This document shows, piece by piece, positions 27,592 to 36,421 of a DNA stretch of 64,000 nt; position 1 is the stretch's first letter, and each line of letters begins with the position of its first letter. The position numbers and the translations under genes were made by a program. The notes beneath the pieces are model-generated. The model was not told the DNA's origin. It searched no databases and saw only the letters and a list, made by a program, of their open reading frames with translations. Origin of the DNA: Pedobacter psychrotolerans (lineage in GTDB: Bacteria > Bacteroidota > Bacteroidia > Sphingobacteriales > Sphingobacteriaceae); contig NZ_SLWO01000006.1 in the NCBI RefSeq assembly GCF_004340665.1, positions 248,001 through 312,000 on the forward strand, in the 5' to 3' direction.

Positions 27592-27999
27592 TTATTCTGC
27601 TGGTGCAGCTTCTTCAGTAGCTTCTTCTTTTTTTGCAGTTGCTTTTTTAGCTTTTGCCGGAGCTGGAATAGCTTCAACTTCTACTGCAGCTGCTTCTTTT
27701 TTTGCCAATGGTTTTTTAGCTAATGCTTCTTCGATTTCAACGTCTAAAATAGGAAGAATAGAAACATAAGATTTGTTATCTTGTTTTTTTCTGAAAACAA
27801 CTGTACCATCAATCAAAGCGAATAATGTATGGTCTTTTCCTAAACCAACATTTTTATCTGGATGGTGTTTTGTACCACGTTGACGTACTAAAATATTTCC
27901 AGCGATAGCTAACTGACCACCGAAAATTTTAATACCTAAACGCTTACTATGCGATTCACGTCCGTTTTTCGAACTACCGGCTCCTTTTTTGTGTGCCAT
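27592..27999 (-). CDS. rpmA: 50S ribosomal protein L27 with long C-terminal tail
   Basis: 135 residues. The first ~88 are canonical L27: MAHKKGAGSSKNGRESHSKR, then GGQLAIAGNILVRQRGTKHH and DGTVVFRKKQDNKSYVSI. L27 sits at the peptidyl-transferase centre, and its N-terminal arm reaches the P-site tRNA. There is no firmicute-type cleavable N-terminal extension. The last ~45 residues are an Ala/Lys/Glu/Pro-rich low-complexity tail (KKEAAAVEVEAIPAPAKAKK region) absent from standard L27 (~85-95 residues). Second gene of an rplU-rpmA operon, 50 bp after rplU, with a terminator after it. Confidence 0.95.
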   Translation of the reverse strand: MAHKKGAGSSKNGRESHSKRLGIKIFGGQLAIAGNILVRQRGTKHHPDKNVGLGKDHTLFALIDGTVVFRKKQDNKSYVSILPILDVEIEEALAKKPLAKKEAAAVEVEAIPAPAKAKKATAKKEEATEEAAPAE

Positions 28000-28049
28000 G
28001 ATTTTATATTTTGTAACTCGCTAAAGCGAATTATTGGGTTAACAATTAA

Positions 28050-28361
28050 TTATAACGTGATATCAGAGATCTGAATCTTAGTGAAAAACTGACGGTGACC
28101 GTTTTTCTTTTTATAACCTTTTCTACGTTTTTTATGGAAAATGATTACTTTATCACCTTTTAAATGAGATACGATCTTAGCTGAAACAACAGCACCTTTA
28201 ACTGCAGGAGCACCTACAGTAATTGCACCACCATTATCAACCAACAATACATTATCAAATTCAATACTAGCGCCTTCATCTCCTTGCAATCTGTGTACAA
28301 AAAGGTGCTGGTCTTTAGCAACTTTAAATTGCTGCCCTGCTATATTTACTATTGCGTACAT
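28050..28361 (-). CDS. rplU: 50S ribosomal protein L21
   Basis: 103 residues, standard length. It binds 23S rRNA and is normally paired with L27. Typical features are the MYAIVNIAGQQFKVAKDQ start, the EFDNVLLVDNGG turn and the C-terminal IIFHKKRRKGYKKKNGHRQ, followed by FTKIQISDI. First gene of the operon, transcribed from the consensus promoter at 28402-28433. Confidence 0.97.
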   Translation of the reverse strand: MYAIVNIAGQQFKVAKDQHLFVHRLQGDEGASIEFDNVLLVDNGGAITVGAPAVKGAVVSAKIVSHLKGDKVIIFHKKRRKGYKKKNGHRQFFTKIQISDITL

Positions 28362-28401
28362 TGTTTAAATATTAGTTTTTTAATTTTTATTTAACGAGGT
28401 G

Positions 28402-28433
28402 CAAATATAGAATAAATTCAATTAACACACAAA
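28402..28433 (-). promoter_or_regulatory. Bacteroidota promoter of rplU-rpmA
   Basis: On the minus strand, TTTG (28433-28430), 20 bp, then TATATTTG (28409-28402): a perfect TTTG/TAnnTTTG pair. The 5' leader would be about 35 nt. Confidence 0.75.
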
Positions 28434-28491
28434 CACATATCAAAAATATTTTCACTTTAATAAATCGGAAAATATTTTTAATCGCTTCCTT

Positions 28492-28992
28492 CTATTTACC
28501 TGATCTTCTTTCTGCCTGTAATAATGTTTCCTGAATGATCTTTCTCATTTGAACGGCAGCATCTAATAGCTTCGGATTACCATCAAAATCACCATAAACG
28601 GTTACATGTTTAGATTTCTCCTTATAATTAAAGGTAATATCGTAACGGGGAATAGATTGAGATTTATTACTTTTTTTACCGATGGTGTCAGGAAAGTTCC
28701 ATAAGCCTATTTCATTTGCCTTCCTATGCATATATAAAATATCATCACTCTTTAAGAAAAACTTTTTAGTGATGACCGAATCTTTGTTATTTACATAATG
28801 GTATACTCCTGTTTTAGAGTCATAGTTATTTTCTAAGGGATCTTTTACGCCATAACTGAATTGCATCGATACAAAATCATCTTTCCGAAAAGGTGCGTTT
28901 TGGATAATGGGCTTATAATAGATATAACAATAAATGATCATCGGAACGATGATGGTAATGGCTAAGAATATTTTTTTTCCTCTTGTTGACAC
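28492..28992 (-). CDS. Membrane-anchored protein of unknown function
   Basis: 166 residues. One N-terminal helix (IFLAITIIVPMIIYCYIYY, ~8-26) with positive residues before it suggests a single-pass anchor with an exported domain. The remainder is beta-rich (DDFVSMQFSYGVKDPLENNY, then RYDITFNYKEKSKHVTVYGD) and ends in a charged helix. I recognise no family. It lies upstream of the rplU promoter and is transcribed in the same direction, but independently. Confidence 0.6.
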   Translation of the reverse strand: MSTRGKKIFLAITIIVPMIIYCYIYYKPIIQNAPFRKDDFVSMQFSYGVKDPLENNYDSKTGVYHYVNNKDSVITKKFFLKSDDILYMHRKANEIGLWNFPDTIGKKSNKSQSIPRYDITFNYKEKSKHVTVYGDFDGNPKLLDAAVQMRKIIQETLLQAERRSGK

Positions 28993-29163
28993 GATGTGAA
29001 TTATTGAATGAATGAATTATAAATGAGTGATTGAGTAAATGAGTAGCTAATTTACAAACGCTGCAAAGTTTGCATTTTTTTTCTGAAAGACCTTCTCATC
29101 CCAAAATCATTTAATGACGATTAAGAAATTATAAAAACAGACTCTCGACTAATGACTTTCAAC

Positions 29164-30540
29164 TCAGGACTCTTTTAACTCCCCTTCCCACTTGCTTACA
29201 ACAGCTGTAGCAATGCTATTTCCAACTACATTAGTTGCAGAACGTCCCATATCTAACAAAGGATCAATACCGATCAACAATGCTAAACCAGCCTCTGGAA
29301 TATTAAAACTGGCAATTGTACCTGCAATAACGACGAGTGAGGCCCTTGGTACACCAGCAATTCCTTTACTGGTTAACATTAAAATCAGCAACATGGATAT
29401 TTGTTGTTCGAAACCTAAATGTATTCCATAAGCCTGTGCAATAAATAAGGAAGCAAAAGTCATGTACATCATTGAACCGTCCAGGTTAAACGAATAACCT
29501 AATGGAAGTACAAAACTTACAATCTTATCTTTACAGCCAAAACGCTCTAATAATAGCATCGTTTTTGGATATGCGGCCTCACTGCTCGCTGTACTGAAAG
29601 CCAGGATTGCTGGTTCTTTCATATCATTAACCAATCTAAACACTCGCTTTTTCAGGATTAGAAATCCTATAAAAATCAAAACCGCCCAAAGTAGTGCTAA
29701 TCCAAAATAGAATTCGCCAATAAATATGGCATAGGTATTTAATACATTTAAGCCCTGCTTGGCTACAATGGAGGTCATGGCACCAAAAACTGCCAACGGA
29801 GCAAAATTCATCACATAGCCAGTCATTTTTAAAATCACATGTGCAATAGCATCGAAAGCTTTAATTACCACCTGACCTAAATCGCCGATGGCTGCTGTAG
29901 CTACACCAAAGAATAAGGAGAATACAACAATCTGTAAAATTTCATTGGTCGCCATAGATTCGGCAATGCTTTTTGGAAACACATGTGCGATAAAATCTTT
30001 TACGCTCATCGAAGCTTTTTGAATACCCGTATTCACCAACTCATCTGGTAAAGTTAGTTTCATATGTTTGCCTGGCTCAAACAGGTTGACTAGAATTAAT
30101 CCCAGCACCAGCGACATCAGGGACATGGCCATAAACCAGCCTAATGTTTTACCGCCAATACGCCCTACAGCTTTAATATCACCTACTTTGGCTACGCCAA
30201 CTACAAGTGTAGTAAACACGAGTGGTGCAACGATCATTTTTATTAAGCGGAGAAAGATATCGCTCAACAAAGTAAAATACTCCAGTTTTTTCTCGCGAAT
30301 TTCCTCATTTTCCCTTTTAATATTAACATTAGCCTTGCGTTCAGCCCTGAGCTGTGTATAAGCGGCAGATGCAGTATCTGTAGTTTTAGCGATATTAACT
30401 TCTATGCTTTTAACCTTGGCATCTGCATTCAGAATATTTTGATTGTAAACATCAATAGAATTAACGTTTAAAATATATCCTAAGCCAATACCGGCAATCA
30501 GCGCAATGAAAATAAAAAGTGTGAGTTTGTTTTTCTTCAT
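29164..30540 (-). CDS. Dicarboxylate/amino acid:cation symporter (DAACS family)
   Basis: 458 residues. The GltPh-type core shows FLRLIKMIVAPLVFTTLVVG (~95), the HP1 serine-rich loop FSTASSEAAYPKTM (~310), TM7 NLDGSMMYMTFASLF (~352), the HP2 tip SKGIAGVPRAS (~388) and TM8 DMGRSATNVVGNSIATAVV (~430). It imports acidic amino acids or C4-dicarboxylates with Na+ or H+. An extra ~60-residue Ala/Glu/Lys-rich segment follows the first helix (residues ~25-80), an exported coiled-coil-like insertion not found in E. coli GltP. It is monocistronic. Confidence 0.9.
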   Translation of the reverse strand: MKKNKLTLFIFIALIAGIGLGYILNVNSIDVYNQNILNADAKVKSIEVNIAKTTDTASAAYTQLRAERKANVNIKRENEEIREKKLEYFTLLSDIFLRLIKMIVAPLVFTTLVVGVAKVGDIKAVGRIGGKTLGWFMAMSLMSLVLGLILVNLFEPGKHMKLTLPDELVNTGIQKASMSVKDFIAHVFPKSIAESMATNEILQIVVFSLFFGVATAAIGDLGQVVIKAFDAIAHVILKMTGYVMNFAPLAVFGAMTSIVAKQGLNVLNTYAIFIGEFYFGLALLWAVLIFIGFLILKKRVFRLVNDMKEPAILAFSTASSEAAYPKTMLLLERFGCKDKIVSFVLPLGYSFNLDGSMMYMTFASLFIAQAYGIHLGFEQQISMLLILMLTSKGIAGVPRASLVVIAGTIASFNIPEAGLALLIGIDPLLDMGRSATNVVGNSIATAVVSKWEGELKES

Positions 30541-30698
30541 GAATAAAAAAGTTTGTGGCCCTGTTAATTTGGTAAAACTACGATATTTAGGTGGTGTAAC
30601 AAATTTTGATTTTCGACACTGGTAAAAAGCATATTATTTTTACTTTCGCTGTAACATTAATATCTAAATTATATCTAAAAACCATTACACGCCCTTAA

Positions 30699-31196
30699 AT
30701 GGAACAAAAAGACAAACTATTTAAAGAAATCTTTGATTCTAATTCCAAAAAGATATTCCATTTATGTTATGGTTATACCGGCGATACCGATGCTGCAAAT
30801 GATCTGTTGCAGGAAACATTTTTAAAAGTCTGGCAGAATTTAGATAAGTTCAGAAACAAATCTTTAATCTCTACCTGGATCTACAGAATTGCCGTAAACA
30901 CTTGCTTAACTTATTTAAGATCAGAAAAAAGACAGGCTAAGGATGAATTAACAGATAATATTATTGAAAATAAAATCGAGGAGTTTTCTGAAAAAAATGA
31001 GCAGGTTGCACTTTTATATAAATGCATTTCTAAACTCGAAGAAAACGATCGTTTAATTATTACAATGGTACTGGATGAATTGCCTTATCATGAAATTGCT
31101 GATATATCTGGCATTAGCGAAGGCAACTTAAGAGTTAAAATTCACCGCATTAAACAAAAATTAACAGAACTATACAACCAATATGCAAGCGTTTGA
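30699..31196 (+). CDS. ECF-type RNA polymerase sigma-70 factor
   Basis: 165 residues. Region 2 is seen in HLCYGYTGDTDAANDLLQET and FLKVWQNLDKFR with STWIYRIAVNTCLTYLR. Region 4 is seen in LPYHEIADISGISEGNLRVK. It should direct transcription of a small regulon. The next gene overlaps it by 14 bp and encodes a two- to four-helix membrane protein that is the likely partner or anti-sigma factor, though that protein lacks a recognisable zinc anti-sigma motif. Confidence 0.88.
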   Translation: MEQKDKLFKEIFDSNSKKIFHLCYGYTGDTDAANDLLQETFLKVWQNLDKFRNKSLISTWIYRIAVNTCLTYLRSEKRQAKDELTDNIIENKIEEFSEKNEQVALLYKCISKLEENDRLIITMVLDELPYHEIADISGISEGNLRVKIHRIKQKLTELYNQYASV

Positions 31197-31779
31197 TCAA
31201 ATACAGGAGTTGTGGCAAAAGCACGAGGTAGAAGTTAAGTTTTCTGCTGATGAAATGTTGCAACAAGCCAAAAAAGAGGTAAATGGTTTAAAGCTGAAAT
31301 CAGCTTTGAACATCCTGGGCATGGCTGCCTCATTTATTGCTATTGTAGCATTATGGATTTTCTTTCATTTCAATTCATGGACTACACATGTTGGTATTAG
31401 CATCACGATAATTACTATTGGTGTCTATACCATTATTCTTTACAGGGATTATCGATTAATTTCCAGAACAGATTTTACAGCTCACCCCAATGAATATCTG
31501 AATAATTTAAAAACTTATCAAATTAACCGCTATAAGCTTTATAACACATTATATTGGTTCTACACCGTAGCGCTTTCTCTGGGCATTATATTTTATTTCA
31601 TAGAAATTCTGAGTCTTTTTAGCTTGATTCAAAAGGTTATTGCAATTGGCTTAACGTTTCTATGGATTCTATTTTGTTCAACCATTCTAAGAAAAGCCGT
31701 AATAAAAAGAGAAAAGGAAAGAATTGCTTTACTAATCGAAAAATTTGAAAGGATTAGTCAGCAAATTTCTACACCATAA
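31183..31779 (+). CDS. Membrane protein coupled to the ECF sigma factor (possible anti-sigma)
   Basis: 198 residues. The N-terminal ~45 are cytoplasmic and charged (IQELWQKHEVEVKFSADEML). Two helices follow (~48-70 and ~74-92), then a soluble loop with the DFTAHPNEYLNNLKTYQINR segment, two more helices (~120-145, ~150-168) and a basic tail. Its ATG lies inside the last codons of the sigma gene (14-bp overlap), typical of sigma/anti-sigma pairs. No ZAS HxxxCxxC motif is present, so sigma control is an inference from coupling only. Confidence 0.65.
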   Translation: MQAFDQIQELWQKHEVEVKFSADEMLQQAKKEVNGLKLKSALNILGMAASFIAIVALWIFFHFNSWTTHVGISITIITIGVYTIILYRDYRLISRTDFTAHPNEYLNNLKTYQINRYKLYNTLYWFYTVALSLGIIFYFIEILSLFSLIQKVIAIGLTFLWILFCSTILRKAVIKREKERIALLIEKFERISQQISTP

Positions 31780-31815
31780 AATTTTAGGCACGGTTTTTTA
31801 GCATTTAAAATCTGA

Positions 31816-32385
31816 ATGAAAAAACTGCTTATACCTATTATTTTTTTACTGGCATTGCCACTAACTTTTGGATTTAGACAGGATTATACAGAACCTGTTC
31901 AAATAAACTGGGAAACTTATTACAAAGCAAAGGCTGATGACAACTCTCCATTCTTTGCCCTCACCGCAATGAGATGGCAGTACAGCTATGAATCTAGCGT
32001 GTATAGAAACCGGGTGATTATTAAGCTTAAAAATGAGGTTACCATTGATAAAAACCGCTCCTGGGTAAAGTGGGATAAAATTAAAAACCCGCAAGTTAGC
32101 GCAGACTTGCTACATCATGAGCAAGGGCATGTAAACATTCAATACATCCTGCTCTCAGAAGCAGAAAGGGTATTAAAAAACCGAAATTATTCTGTTAAAA
32201 ACTATAAAGCTCAAATTTCACAATTGGCCAATGAAGTAAGCAGTTACTTCGATACCATGCAACGGAACTACGATGAAGAAACGGAACACGGCAGCAATCA
32301 CAAAATGCAAGCCCGATGGGATCAGATTATTAGGGATAAAACTGAAGAATCCAGAGCAGCAAGTTTAGCTGAAGCAGGAAAGTAG
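31816..32385 (+). CDS. DUF922-type predicted secreted zinc protease
   Basis: 189 residues. Signal peptide MKKLLIPIIFLLALPLTFGF. The mature domain has the DUF922 layout: a SFFALTAMRW-type segment, SWVKWDKIKNPQVSADLL, and HHEQGHVNIQ (~residue 97), an HExxH-like metal site (HEQGH), with ERVLKNR and a downstream acidic helix. The active site is plausible, but proteolysis has not been shown for most members. Its 3' end overlaps the convergent diacylglycerol kinase gene by 21 bp. It lies 36 bp after the sigma-associated membrane protein and may belong to that operon. Confidence 0.75.
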   Translation: MKKLLIPIIFLLALPLTFGFRQDYTEPVQINWETYYKAKADDNSPFFALTAMRWQYSYESSVYRNRVIIKLKNEVTIDKNRSWVKWDKIKNPQVSADLLHHEQGHVNIQYILLSEAERVLKNRNYSVKNYKAQISQLANEVSSYFDTMQRNYDEETEHGSNHKMQARWDQIIRDKTEESRAASLAEAGK

Positions 32386-32748
32386 CTTTGGAATAAATAT
32401 AATGGCACCAATAATTACCGCTAAAAAGGCAGTCACCAATACAGCACCCGCGGCTACATCCTTAACTATCTTAATCTTGGGATGATATTCCGGAGAAACT
32501 ACATCAGCAAGTTTTTCGATAGATGCATTAATCATCTCAGTAACAATAACAGCACCAATCATTAGGAGAATTGTCACCCATTCTAATGCTGAAATATGAA
32601 GTAACCACGATAACCCAATGGCTATAATAGCTGCACAAAAATGCACACGGCCATTGTGATCATTCATCAAAAATAACCTCAGACCATTAATAGCATATTT
32701 AAAGCTTCTTAATCTCTCAATAATTGAAAATTTATTTTTTCCGTCCAT
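32365..32748 (-). CDS. dgkA: Diacylglycerol kinase family protein (undecaprenol kinase type)
   Basis: 127 residues, small integral-membrane kinase with three helices. It has FKYAINGLRLFLMNDHNGRVH (~16), the conserved TEMINASIEKLADVVSPEYH (~70) including the Glu/Asn-Glu catalytic region, and KIVKDVAAGAVLVTA (~93). Gram-positive relatives phosphorylate undecaprenol for lipid-carrier recycling; in Bacteroidota the lipid substrate is untested. It overlaps the convergent DUF922 gene tail-to-tail by 21 bp. Confidence 0.88.
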   Translation of the reverse strand: MDGKNKFSIIERLRSFKYAINGLRLFLMNDHNGRVHFCAAIIAIGLSWLLHISALEWVTILLMIGAVIVTEMINASIEKLADVVSPEYHPKIKIVKDVAAGAVLVTAFLAVIIGAIIFIPKLLSCFS

Positions 32749-32811
32749 TGAACATCAAAGGTACAATGATTACTTTTCTTTTAATAGAATAGATTTCCCA
32801 TTAAGAAATAA

Positions 32812-32855
32812 AGCCTCAATAACTTTATCAAAAAACTGATGAAGTTATTAAGGCT
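32812..32855 (-). terminator. Intrinsic terminator of the GH20 gene
   Basis: AGCCT and AATAACTT pair with AAGTTATT and AGGCT around a 16-nt loop; on the minus strand TTTATTTCTT follows. Located 16 bp after the hexosaminidase stop. Confidence 0.6.
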
Positions 32856-32870
32856 GCAAATACTTGAGAT

Positions 32871-34781
32871 TTATTTCTTGGTTTCTACTTTTGCTTCAGG
32901 AGCTCCATTATTTAATAATGTTTCAGTAACTACACTTCTTTTACCACTAGGTGCAATAACAATGGTTTTCAATACTCTTTTCTCTCCCTTTGGGACAACA
33001 ACCTTAAAGGGTGCTGTATATAAAAATGCATTTTCAGATGGACGTGAAGAATCTAATGAATAGTAAATTTTACCTCCAATGATAGGCACTTTCAAATCAA
33101 TGGCAAAATCGCCGCCATTAAGTGTTTTTTCACTTTGACCAATAGGTGTTGGTACCCAAAAATTAACGTCCATTTTATCTAAGCGGGCCAGGTGAACAGG
33201 CAAACGTTCTTCTGAAAAGTTTTTTAAATCTTTACGGTCAACAGGAGTCCATGCAATTTCAGAAAGTGCCATTAAACGTGGAAAAGCGTGGTTCTCTATT
33301 TTACTTGTGGTTTTAATATATTCCGTCCACATATTGGCTTGAACGCCTTTAATATACTTTCTTTGATCAGCAGTTAAAACTTGTGGAATCGGGTCATAAC
33401 CATAAATCTTTTGGTAAGGTGCCAAGCCACCAATTGTTAAAGGCTCATCAGGCGATTCAGATTGTTGATGATCAATATATAAACCCATAGAGCCTGGCGT
33501 CATAATCACATCATGATTTTGTTGGGCAGCGGCAATTCCACCAGCCTCTCCCCTCCAGCTCATTACTGTTGCGTTTGGTGCTAAACCACCTTCCAGAATT
33601 TCATCCCAACCAATGATAGAACGACCTTTTTCATTCACATGTTTCTCGATTGTTTGGATGAAATAGCTCTGTAATTCATGCTCATCCTTCAAACCCTTTT
33701 CTTTCATCAAAGCCTGGCAAAAAGGAGATTCTTTCCAATAGGTTTTGGGTGCCTCATCGCCACCGATATGAATGTATTTAGAAGGAAATATAGCAATCAC
33801 TTCATCCAAAACTTCATTCAACATATTGAATGTATTTTGTGAAGGAACAAAAATATCATCAAAAACGCCCCAGGTTTGCTGTACTTGCTTTCCCTTTCTT
33901 GATCCGGCCCATGCCGTTTTATCACTTACAAATGTATCGCGGTCAGGAAAACAGCTTAAGGCAGGATAAGCGGCAATCGCTGCCGATGCATGGCCAGGCA
34001 ACTCAATTTCAGGGATAACCGTAATGTAACGCTCTGCTGCATATTTTACAATTTCTTTCGCTTCATCTTGTGTGTAAAAACCTTTTACCTCCGTCAGGTA
34101 ATTTCCAGTTCCCGGATAACGACCAATGATAGAACCATTTCTAACCGAGCCTACAGTAGTTAATTTTGGATATTTTTTGATTTCCAGTCTCCAACCCTGA
34201 TCATCTGTTAAATGCCAGTGAAAAGTATTGATTTTATAGTAAGCCAGCTGATCAATATATTTTTTAATAAATGAAATCGGGAAGAAATGACGGCTAACAT
34301 CCAGCATTGTTCCGCGATAGCTGAAACGTGGATAATCATTAATGGAAACTGCAAGAACCGTAATTTTATCACCCGCCTTTTCGGGCATCATTTGCATCAT
34401 AGATTGAACCGCATAAAATAAGCCTGCACCTCTACCGGTGATAACGATTTGATTGGAATTTATTTTAATGGTATATCCTTCATTGGGTAATTTATCTGCA
34501 CCAACTGAAGTTAGAAGAATACTTTTTTGATTAGGCTGACTAATTTTAGCTTCTCTAAGTGCAAAACCAGCTCTGCTTACGATGAATGCATTTAATAAAT
34601 CATTTATCTTTGCTCCATCAATACTCTGATTGATCAGAATTGTTGTTTTATCTAAGATAAAATTTCCGTTAGCTCTTGTAACAGATACCGGCGCTGGAAT
34701 GATTCCAAGATTTGGATCACTTTGCGCAAAGGCACTTATACTTATTAATACTCCAATAACAATGTGTAAAGCTTTGTTCAT
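32871..34781 (-). CDS. Beta-N-acetylhexosaminidase, GH20
   Basis: 636 residues, exported (signal MNKALHIVIGVLISISAFAQ). An N-terminal GH20b domain (LGIIPAPVSVTRANGNFILD) is followed by the catalytic barrel: RGTMLDVSRHFFPISFIKKYID (written in part), FHWHLTDDQGWR (~195), the catalytic Asp342-Glu343 pair in HIGGDEAPKTYW, then GWDEILEGG and WRGEAGG. The C-terminal ~100 residues form a beta domain (IYYSLDSSRPSENA). It removes terminal GlcNAc/GalNAc from chitin fragments or glycans, in the periplasm or at the surface. It stands alone with its own terminator. Confidence 0.93.
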   Translation of the reverse strand: MNKALHIVIGVLISISAFAQSDPNLGIIPAPVSVTRANGNFILDKTTILINQSIDGAKINDLLNAFIVSRAGFALREAKISQPNQKSILLTSVGADKLPNEGYTIKINSNQIVITGRGAGLFYAVQSMMQMMPEKAGDKITVLAVSINDYPRFSYRGTMLDVSRHFFPISFIKKYIDQLAYYKINTFHWHLTDDQGWRLEIKKYPKLTTVGSVRNGSIIGRYPGTGNYLTEVKGFYTQDEAKEIVKYAAERYITVIPEIELPGHASAAIAAYPALSCFPDRDTFVSDKTAWAGSRKGKQVQQTWGVFDDIFVPSQNTFNMLNEVLDEVIAIFPSKYIHIGGDEAPKTYWKESPFCQALMKEKGLKDEHELQSYFIQTIEKHVNEKGRSIIGWDEILEGGLAPNATVMSWRGEAGGIAAAQQNHDVIMTPGSMGLYIDHQQSESPDEPLTIGGLAPYQKIYGYDPIPQVLTADQRKYIKGVQANMWTEYIKTTSKIENHAFPRLMALSEIAWTPVDRKDLKNFSEERLPVHLARLDKMDVNFWVPTPIGQSEKTLNGGDFAIDLKVPIIGGKIYYSLDSSRPSENAFLYTAPFKVVVPKGEKRVLKTIVIAPSGKRSVVTETLLNNGAPEAKVETKK

Positions 34782-34874
34782 GTGTAAGTTTTTTTGAATA
34801 AAATTTTCATTAAATTAATCTAAGATATAAATAACAGAAAGATTCTTTATCACACTTTTTTGTTACGAACAAAA

Positions 34875-34901
34875 AAGAGAAACCTGATTGGGGTTTCTCT
34901 T
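34875..34901 (-). terminator. Intrinsic terminator of trxB
   Basis: AAGAGAAACC pairs with GGTTTCTCTT around a 7-nt loop; on the minus strand TTTT follows. About 23 bp after the trxB stop. Confidence 0.7.
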
Positions 34902-34923
34902 CTCAAAATATTTATGAATAATC

Positions 34924-35880
34924 TTATGCTTCAACTGGGTGTTCCTTTGCAGCAAGGTATCTTTCGGCATCCAAAGCAGCCATACATCCTGAGCCTGCAG
35001 CGGTAACTGCTTGCCTGTAATACATATCCTGAACATCACCACAAGCAAAAACGCCTTCAATATTGGTCAAAGTAGATCCTGGCTTGGTTAATAAATAACC
35101 TGTTTCATCCATCTCCAACTGACCTTTAAAAATATCGGTATTAGGTTTATGCCCAATAGCTACGAAGAAACCTTCAATAGCAATTTCAGAAACCTCGTTA
35201 GATTGATTATTAAGTACTTTAACTGCTGTTACATTTTTACCATTACCTAGAATTTCCTGAGTTTCGGTGTTGTAGTGCACTACAATATTCGGTGTTGCTA
35301 AAACACGACTCACCATTGCTTTAGAAGCACGGAATTCATCTCTACGAACCAACAAGTGAACCGTTTTACAAAGCTTAGCTAAATATGTTGCCTCTTCTGC
35401 TGCTGTATCTCCGGCACCTACAATAGCAACATCTTGTCCTTTAAAGAAGAATCCATCACAAACCGCACACGCAGATACACCAAAACCATTATATTGTTGC
35501 TCACTAGGTAAGCCCAACCATTTTGCTGTTGCACCAGTAGCGATAATTACCGTGTCTGCAGTAATTGTTTTGATCTCATCTACCACAATTTTATGAGGCG
35601 TTGATGAAAAGTCTACAGCGCTGATGTAACCAAAACGGATATCCGTACCAAAGCGTTCTGCTTGTTTACGGAAATCTTCCATCATTTCCGGCCCCATAAT
35701 TCCTTGAGGATAGCCTGGAAAATTTTCTACATCAGTGGTTTGCGTTAACTGACCACCCGCCTGCATACCAGTATACATAATTGGTTTTAAATCAGCTCTG
35801 GCAGCGTATATTGCTGCAGTATATCCTGCAGGACCGGAACCAATGATTAAACACTGAACGTGTTCGTTTTCTTGTGACAT
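34924..35880 (-). CDS. trxB: Thioredoxin reductase
   Basis: 318 residues, FAD/NADPH flavoenzyme that reduces thioredoxin. FAD-binding IIGSGPAGYTAAIYAARA (~12), redox-active CAVC (Cys138/Cys141) before DGFFFKG, NADPH-binding VGAGDTAAEEATYLAKL (~155), and the C-terminal GVFACGDVQDMYYRQAVTAA (~280) are all present. The protein is cytoplasmic. It is transcribed from the TAAATTTG promoter at 35915-35946 and ends at a clear terminator, so it is monocistronic. Confidence 0.96.
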   Translation of the reverse strand: MSQENEHVQCLIIGSGPAGYTAAIYAARADLKPIMYTGMQAGGQLTQTTDVENFPGYPQGIMGPEMMEDFRKQAERFGTDIRFGYISAVDFSSTPHKIVVDEIKTITADTVIIATGATAKWLGLPSEQQYNGFGVSACAVCDGFFFKGQDVAIVGAGDTAAEEATYLAKLCKTVHLLVRRDEFRASKAMVSRVLATPNIVVHYNTETQEILGNGKNVTAVKVLNNQSNEVSEIAIEGFFVAIGHKPNTDIFKGQLEMDETGYLLTKPGSTLTNIEGVFACGDVQDMYYRQAVTAAGSGCMAALDAERYLAAKEHPVEA

Positions 35881-35914
35881 TATAGTGTGTGTTTGAAATT
35901 CTTAAACTAAAAAG

Positions 35915-35946
35915 CAAATTTAATGCTTTAAACATTTGTTGGCAAG
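35915..35946 (-). promoter_or_regulatory. Bacteroidota promoter of trxB
   Basis: Minus-strand CTTG (35946-35943), 20 bp, then TAAATTTG (35922-35915), a perfect -7 box with a three-of-four -33. The leader is about 30 nt. Confidence 0.55.
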
Positions 35947-36044
35947 TACTCATTGTCAACATAGTTTACTTATTAACATGCATTACAATTTAAAGATCAA
36001 GACCTGGTATTCAAAAGTTTAAATCTCTGGTTTATAAGTTTTGA

Positions 36045-36364
36045 CTATTTTACCTTAGTTACATAGCTTGCTGCGCCTGATACGCTTGAAATTGCTTTAC
36101 CATTCTTATTCGGACTGGAAGTATAAGTTACACCTGAATCAGCTCCCTGAATGCGAATCACTTTAACTCCCTGTGCTTTAACCTTGATCCCCGCTCCTGT
36201 TACCTTGATGCTGTTGCAGTTTCCGGTAATGACTACGTTGATACTACTGCCTACAACATTAATAGTTTCACCCGTTTCCTACGTTCCTACTTTTGAATTT
36301 TGAGCTTTTGTAATTATCGGCGTGACAAATAAAATGGTTAGCGCATTCTTTTTAAGTTTCTCAT
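36045..36364 (-). pseudogene. Decayed DUF3060-type exported protein gene
   Basis: The minus strand carries a readable frame that would encode a signal-like KKNALTILFVTPIITKAQ, then an in-frame TAG, then GETINVVGSSINVVITG and NCNSIKVTGAGIKVKAQGVK, ending in a TAG at 36045. The repeated Gly/Val/Asn beta pattern is that of DUF3060 small exported proteins. The only good ATG (36364) is in a different frame from the signal sequence, so both a frameshift near the start and an internal stop break the gene. Length and order match a single small gene, so this is recent decay or, less likely, sequencing error. Confidence 0.6.
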
Positions 36365-36421
36365 ATCTGGTAAGTTTAAGTTTCTGAGCGAACAAAGATT
36401 ATAACAGTGCGTATTTATACT

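Noticed and set aside
34863..35060. 65-codon frame within the trxB end
   Set aside because: Out-of-frame shadow of trxB plus its terminator.
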